This document shows positions 5,866 to 8,149 of a stretch of 8,149 nt of DNA, piece by piece. The notes beneath the pieces are model-generated. The model was given only the letters and a program-made list of their open reading frames with translations, was not told the origin of the DNA and did not search any database. Position numbers and translations under genes: made by a program. The DNA is taken from the NCBI GenBank assembly GCA_030613665.1, contig JAUWLN010000078.1, positions 1-8,149 on the forward strand, given 5' to 3'. The DNA is from Dehalococcoidia bacterium (GTDB taxonomy: Bacteria > Chloroflexota > Dehalococcoidia > Dehalococcoidales > RBG-16-60-22). Positions within the stretch are counted from its first letter, which is position 1. Each line of letters opens with the position of its first letter.

Positions 5866-6819
5866 TCACTCGCTAACCGTAAGTACTTCTCTATGATCGG
5901 GTTTGCCTTCCAGAAACCTGGATACAAGTGCTTCTATCTCCGCCTCCTGAATTTGAGCCATATCAAACCAGTGAATTTGCGCATCATTCAGGCGGAACCA
6001 GGCATACTGGTGACGGACAAACCGATGCGTTTCATATTTAATTTGCTGTACTGCGTCCTCCAGGTTTATTTCGCCCCTGAGAAACAAGGTTATCTGTTTG
6101 TAGCCAATGCTGGACATGGCCGGTAGATTAAAATCATACCCCATATTGACCAATTTTTCCACCTCGGCGACCAGCCCCTGCCCTATCATATCATCCACTC
6201 TTTTATCTATTCGCCGGTACAGTTCTTTACGTTCGGCAGTGAGCCCGATTATTAAAGAGCGATAAGGCATGGTTTTCTTACCTTGAAGTTGAGAGAAAGC
6301 CGTGTCCGTCTGGTGGTGCACTTCAAGCGCCCTTATTACCCGCCGTACGTTACGAGGGTCAATTTTTTGCGCCGCCGCCGGGTCAACTCTGGTCAACTCT
6401 TCATATAGACCCTGGTACCCAACATCGGCGGCTTTTTTCTCCAAGCAACGCCTCAGTTCGGAGTCCGGCTTCGCCTCCGGCAGCTGCCACCCTTCCAGTA
6501 CCGCCCTTACATATAAACCGCTGCCGCCGGCCAAAACTGGCAGCTTATCACGACTGTGAATTTCCCGTATGGCATCGAAGGCCAGCGCCTGATATTGCGC
6601 CAGGCTGAAATCCTGATTCGGGTCGACAATATCAATAAGATGGTGCCGGATATGCGCCCTGTCCTTCAGGTCAGGCTTGGCGGTGCCGATATCCATATGC
6701 CGGTAAACCTGACGGCTATCGGCGCCGACGATTTCGCCACCGAATTTTCTGGCTAGCTGAATGGCCAGTCGGCTTTTGCCAATGCCGGTCGGGCCAACTA
6801 TCGCCGCTATGGATTCCAT
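5866..6819 (-). CDS. miaA: tRNA dimethylallyltransferase (A37 isopentenylation)
   Basis: MiaA transfers a dimethylallyl group from DMAPP to N6 of adenosine 37 in tRNAs that read codons starting with U, improving codon-anticodon pairing. The 317 residues match the family length. Visible are the P-loop GPTGIGKS (9-16), the substrate motif DSRQVYRHMDIGTAKP (34-49), GGSGLY (98-103) and the C-terminal basic-aromatic RHQYAWFR stretch. The ATG at 6819 overlaps the end of tpiA by 13 bases, with only a weak GGG upstream, so translation probably depends on ribosomes finishing tpiA. In enterobacteria miaA precedes hfq and hflX; here hflX is in the same operon, but dapF and dapL separate the two. Confidence 0.96.
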   Translation of the reverse strand: MESIAAIVGPTGIGKSRLAIQLARKFGGEIVGADSRQVYRHMDIGTAKPDLKDRAHIRHHLIDIVDPNQDFSLAQYQALAFDAIREIHSRDKLPVLAGGSGLYVRAVLEGWQLPEAKPDSELRRCLEKKAADVGYQGLYEELTRVDPAAAQKIDPRNVRRVIRALEVHHQTDTAFSQLQGKKTMPYRSLIIGLTAERKELYRRIDKRVDDMIGQGLVAEVEKLVNMGYDFNLPAMSSIGYKQITLFLRGEINLEDAVQQIKYETHRFVRHQYAWFRLNDAQIHWFDMAQIQEAEIEALVSRFLEGKPDHREVLTVSE

Positions 6820-7580
6820 TTCCCGTTTTTACTTGTAGATGTCTGGCTGACGATGCTTATAAACTCGCCGGCTTTAAGGCTCGCCCCGCCGACCAGCGCC
6901 CCGTCTATCTCGGGCTGCCGCATGAACTCGGCGGCGTTGGCCGAGCTAACACTGCCGCCGTATAGTATACGCATTTCCCGGGCGGCCTTTTCCCCGTATG
7001 CACTGGCAATATTTTGACGGATAAACGCGATCGTCTCCCCGGCCTGTTCACCGGTGGCTGATTTCCCGGTCCCGATAGCCCAGACCGGCTCATAGGCAAT
7101 GACCAGACCGTCGATGTCTTCTACTCCCGCCAGAGCTGCCCTCACCTGCTCCGCCACCACAATTTTGGTTTTTCCCTCTTCGTTCTCTTTCAAGCTCTCG
7201 CCGACACACATAATCGGTATGATATCTGCTTGCAATGCCGTCACAATTTTCCTGTTGACAACGTCTCCGGTCTCATGGAAATACTGCCGCCGCTCTGAAT
7301 GCCCGATAATGACATACTCACAGAGGTCGGCCACCATCAAAGGTGAAATCTCACCGGTATAGGCACCTTTTTCGGCGAAAAACAGGTTCTGCGCGCCGAG
7401 TTTGATGGTGCTGCCGACAAGCAGTTCCTTTACCGGCGACAGTGAAACAAAGGGTGGACAGATTACCTTCTCCACGCTGGCAATTTTCTCCAGTTCATCC
7501 TTCATTGCCCTGACCAGTTCCAGGGCTTCAGAGACTATGGTATTCATCTTCCAGTTGCCAGCAATTAATGGTGTACGCAT
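6807..7580 (-). CDS. tpiA: Triosephosphate isomerase
   Basis: TpiA interconverts dihydroxyacetone phosphate and glyceraldehyde 3-phosphate in glycolysis and gluconeogenesis. The TIM-barrel protein of 257 residues carries GNWKMN with the active-site Asn and Lys (N9, K11), the catalytic His in IIGHSERR (H94), the catalytic Glu in AYEPVWAIGTG (E164, followed by the phosphate-gripping loop 6), YGGSV and GALVGGASL near the C-terminus. The start is supported by AGGAG (plus-strand CTCCT at 7587-7591) six bases before the ATG. It follows pgk by 28 bases and overlaps miaA at its 3' end. The C-terminus runs a few residues (KNGKWNP) past the usual last helix, where the sequence doubles as the miaA initiation region. 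Confidence 0.97.
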   Translation of the reverse strand: MRTPLIAGNWKMNTIVSEALELVRAMKDELEKIASVEKVICPPFVSLSPVKELLVGSTIKLGAQNLFFAEKGAYTGEISPLMVADLCEYVIIGHSERRQYFHETGDVVNRKIVTALQADIIPIMCVGESLKENEEGKTKIVVAEQVRAALAGVEDIDGLVIAYEPVWAIGTGKSATGEQAGETIAFIRQNIASAYGEKAAREMRILYGGSVSSANAAEFMRQPEIDGALVGGASLKAGEFISIVSQTSTSKNGKWNP

Positions 7581-7608
7581 TATTCTCTCCTAAATCAGCC
7601 TCTCCTGA

Positions 7609-8149
7609 TTATTTCTTGTCCGGCAGTGCCGCCACACCCGGTAATTTATCTCCGCTCAGGAATTCCAGAGAAGCCCCACCTCCAGTGGAAACAAAAGTCA
7701 TTTTCTCCGCCAGGCCCATATTCCCGACCGCCTCGGCGGTGGAGCCCCCACCAATGACCGTCATCGCCTCAAGGCCGGCCAGCAGTTTCGCCAGTTCCTG
7801 AGTGCCTGCGGCAAACTCGGGGATTTCGAATATCCCCATGGGGCCGTTCCAGAAAATTGTCTTACATTTCCGCAACTCCCGGCTGAAGCTATCTATTGTC
7901 TGCGGCCCTGTATCTACAATTCGCTTTTCCCCGGGTATCTTTGACATCGGGACAATTTCCGTTTTCGCCCCATTGCTTATTTCACCGGCAACCACAAAGT
8001 CCACCGGCAGCATTAAGTTGACTTTCTTCCTCCGTGCCAGTTCCATTAAATGGCTGGCAATATCCAACATATCCGTCTCGACCAGAGACTGCCCCACTTC
8101 ATATGATTCTGCCTTCAGAAAAGTCGCCGCCATGCCACCCCCAACCAGC
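7609..8149 (-). CDS. pgk: Phosphoglycerate kinase, C-terminal part (5' end outside window)
   Basis: The gene runs off the right edge, leaving about 179 residues of a protein usually near 395. PGK transfers phosphate between 1,3-bisphosphoglycerate and ADP. The visible part is the nucleotide-binding domain: LVGGGMAATFLK at the edge, VPVDFVVA-like LPVDFVVA, DTGPQTI, FWNGPMGIFE, VIGGGSTAEAV and STGGGASLEFL just before the terminal LPGVAAL. The ATG at 8131-8133 is an internal methionine of the GGGMA motif, not the start. In the GGG(D/S)(S/T) element a Ser occupies the position where many PGKs have the Mg-nucleotide-associated Asp. It is the first visible gene of the operon, so the promoter is further to the right. 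Confidence 0.96.
   Translation of the reverse strand, partial: LVGGGMAATFLKAESYEVGQSLVETDMLDIASHLMELARRKKVNLMLPVDFVVAGEISNGAKTEIVPMSKIPGEKRIVDTGPQTIDSFSRELRKCKTIFWNGPMGIFEIPEFAAGTQELAKLLAGLEAMTVIGGGSTAEAVGNMGLAEKMTFVSTGGGASLEFLSGDKLPGVAALPDKK

Noticed and set aside
8131..8133. ATG as the start of the pgk fragment
   Set aside because: It encodes the Met of the internal GGGMA motif and the frame continues to the window edge with conserved residues.

Overview
The window is an ordinary-looking bacterial chromosomal segment with about eight protein genes and the 3' end of a tRNA. Housekeeping genes fill its right two thirds on the minus strand. The left third carries a small plus-strand pair and a single minus-strand membrane-protein gene. 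The moderate-to-high GC content, the LL-diaminopimelate aminotransferase (DapL) route to lysine and the style of the protein sequences suggest an anaerobic bacterium. Chloroflexota, perhaps Dehalococcoidia, is my best guess, but this is inference from family resemblance and no marker in the window proves it.

Left region (1-1755, plus strand): the T arm, acceptor strand and encoded CCA of a tRNA are followed by an FAD-dependent L-2-hydroxyglutarate oxidase/dehydrogenase-like gene (lhgO). Next comes a 104-residue predicted lipoprotein with a coiled-coil-like body and a strong ribosome binding site. A GC-rich hairpin with a short T run closes this unit.

Middle region (1756-2630): a small DUF4190-like membrane protein is encoded on the minus strand behind a recognisable sigma-70-type promoter. 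It is followed by about 560 bases without a convincing gene. That stretch holds a 23-codon open frame of doubtful status, a nested palindromic repeat (2395-2473) that looks like a REP- or MITE-type element, and a strand-asymmetric AT-rich stretch with a weak candidate terminator for the operon to its right.

Right region (2631-8149, minus strand, transcribed right to left): pgk (3' part only), tpiA, miaA, dapF, dapL and hflX form one tightly packed array. Gaps are 28 bases or less, or genes overlap, up to dapL, and Shine-Dalgarno sequences overlap upstream stop codons. It joins two glycolytic enzymes, a tRNA-modifying prenyltransferase, two consecutive steps of meso-diaminopimelate synthesis (DapL makes LL-DAP, DapF epimerises it to meso-DAP for lysine and peptidoglycan) and the ribosome-associated GTPase HflX. 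The start of hflX is unusual: recognisable coding sequence continues upstream of the first standard start codon.

I found no CRISPR array, transposase, phage gene, toxin-antitoxin pair or defence system, and no strong candidate for a new system. The best leads are the nested repeat, the hflX start, the small lipoprotein beside lhgO and the composition of the operon.
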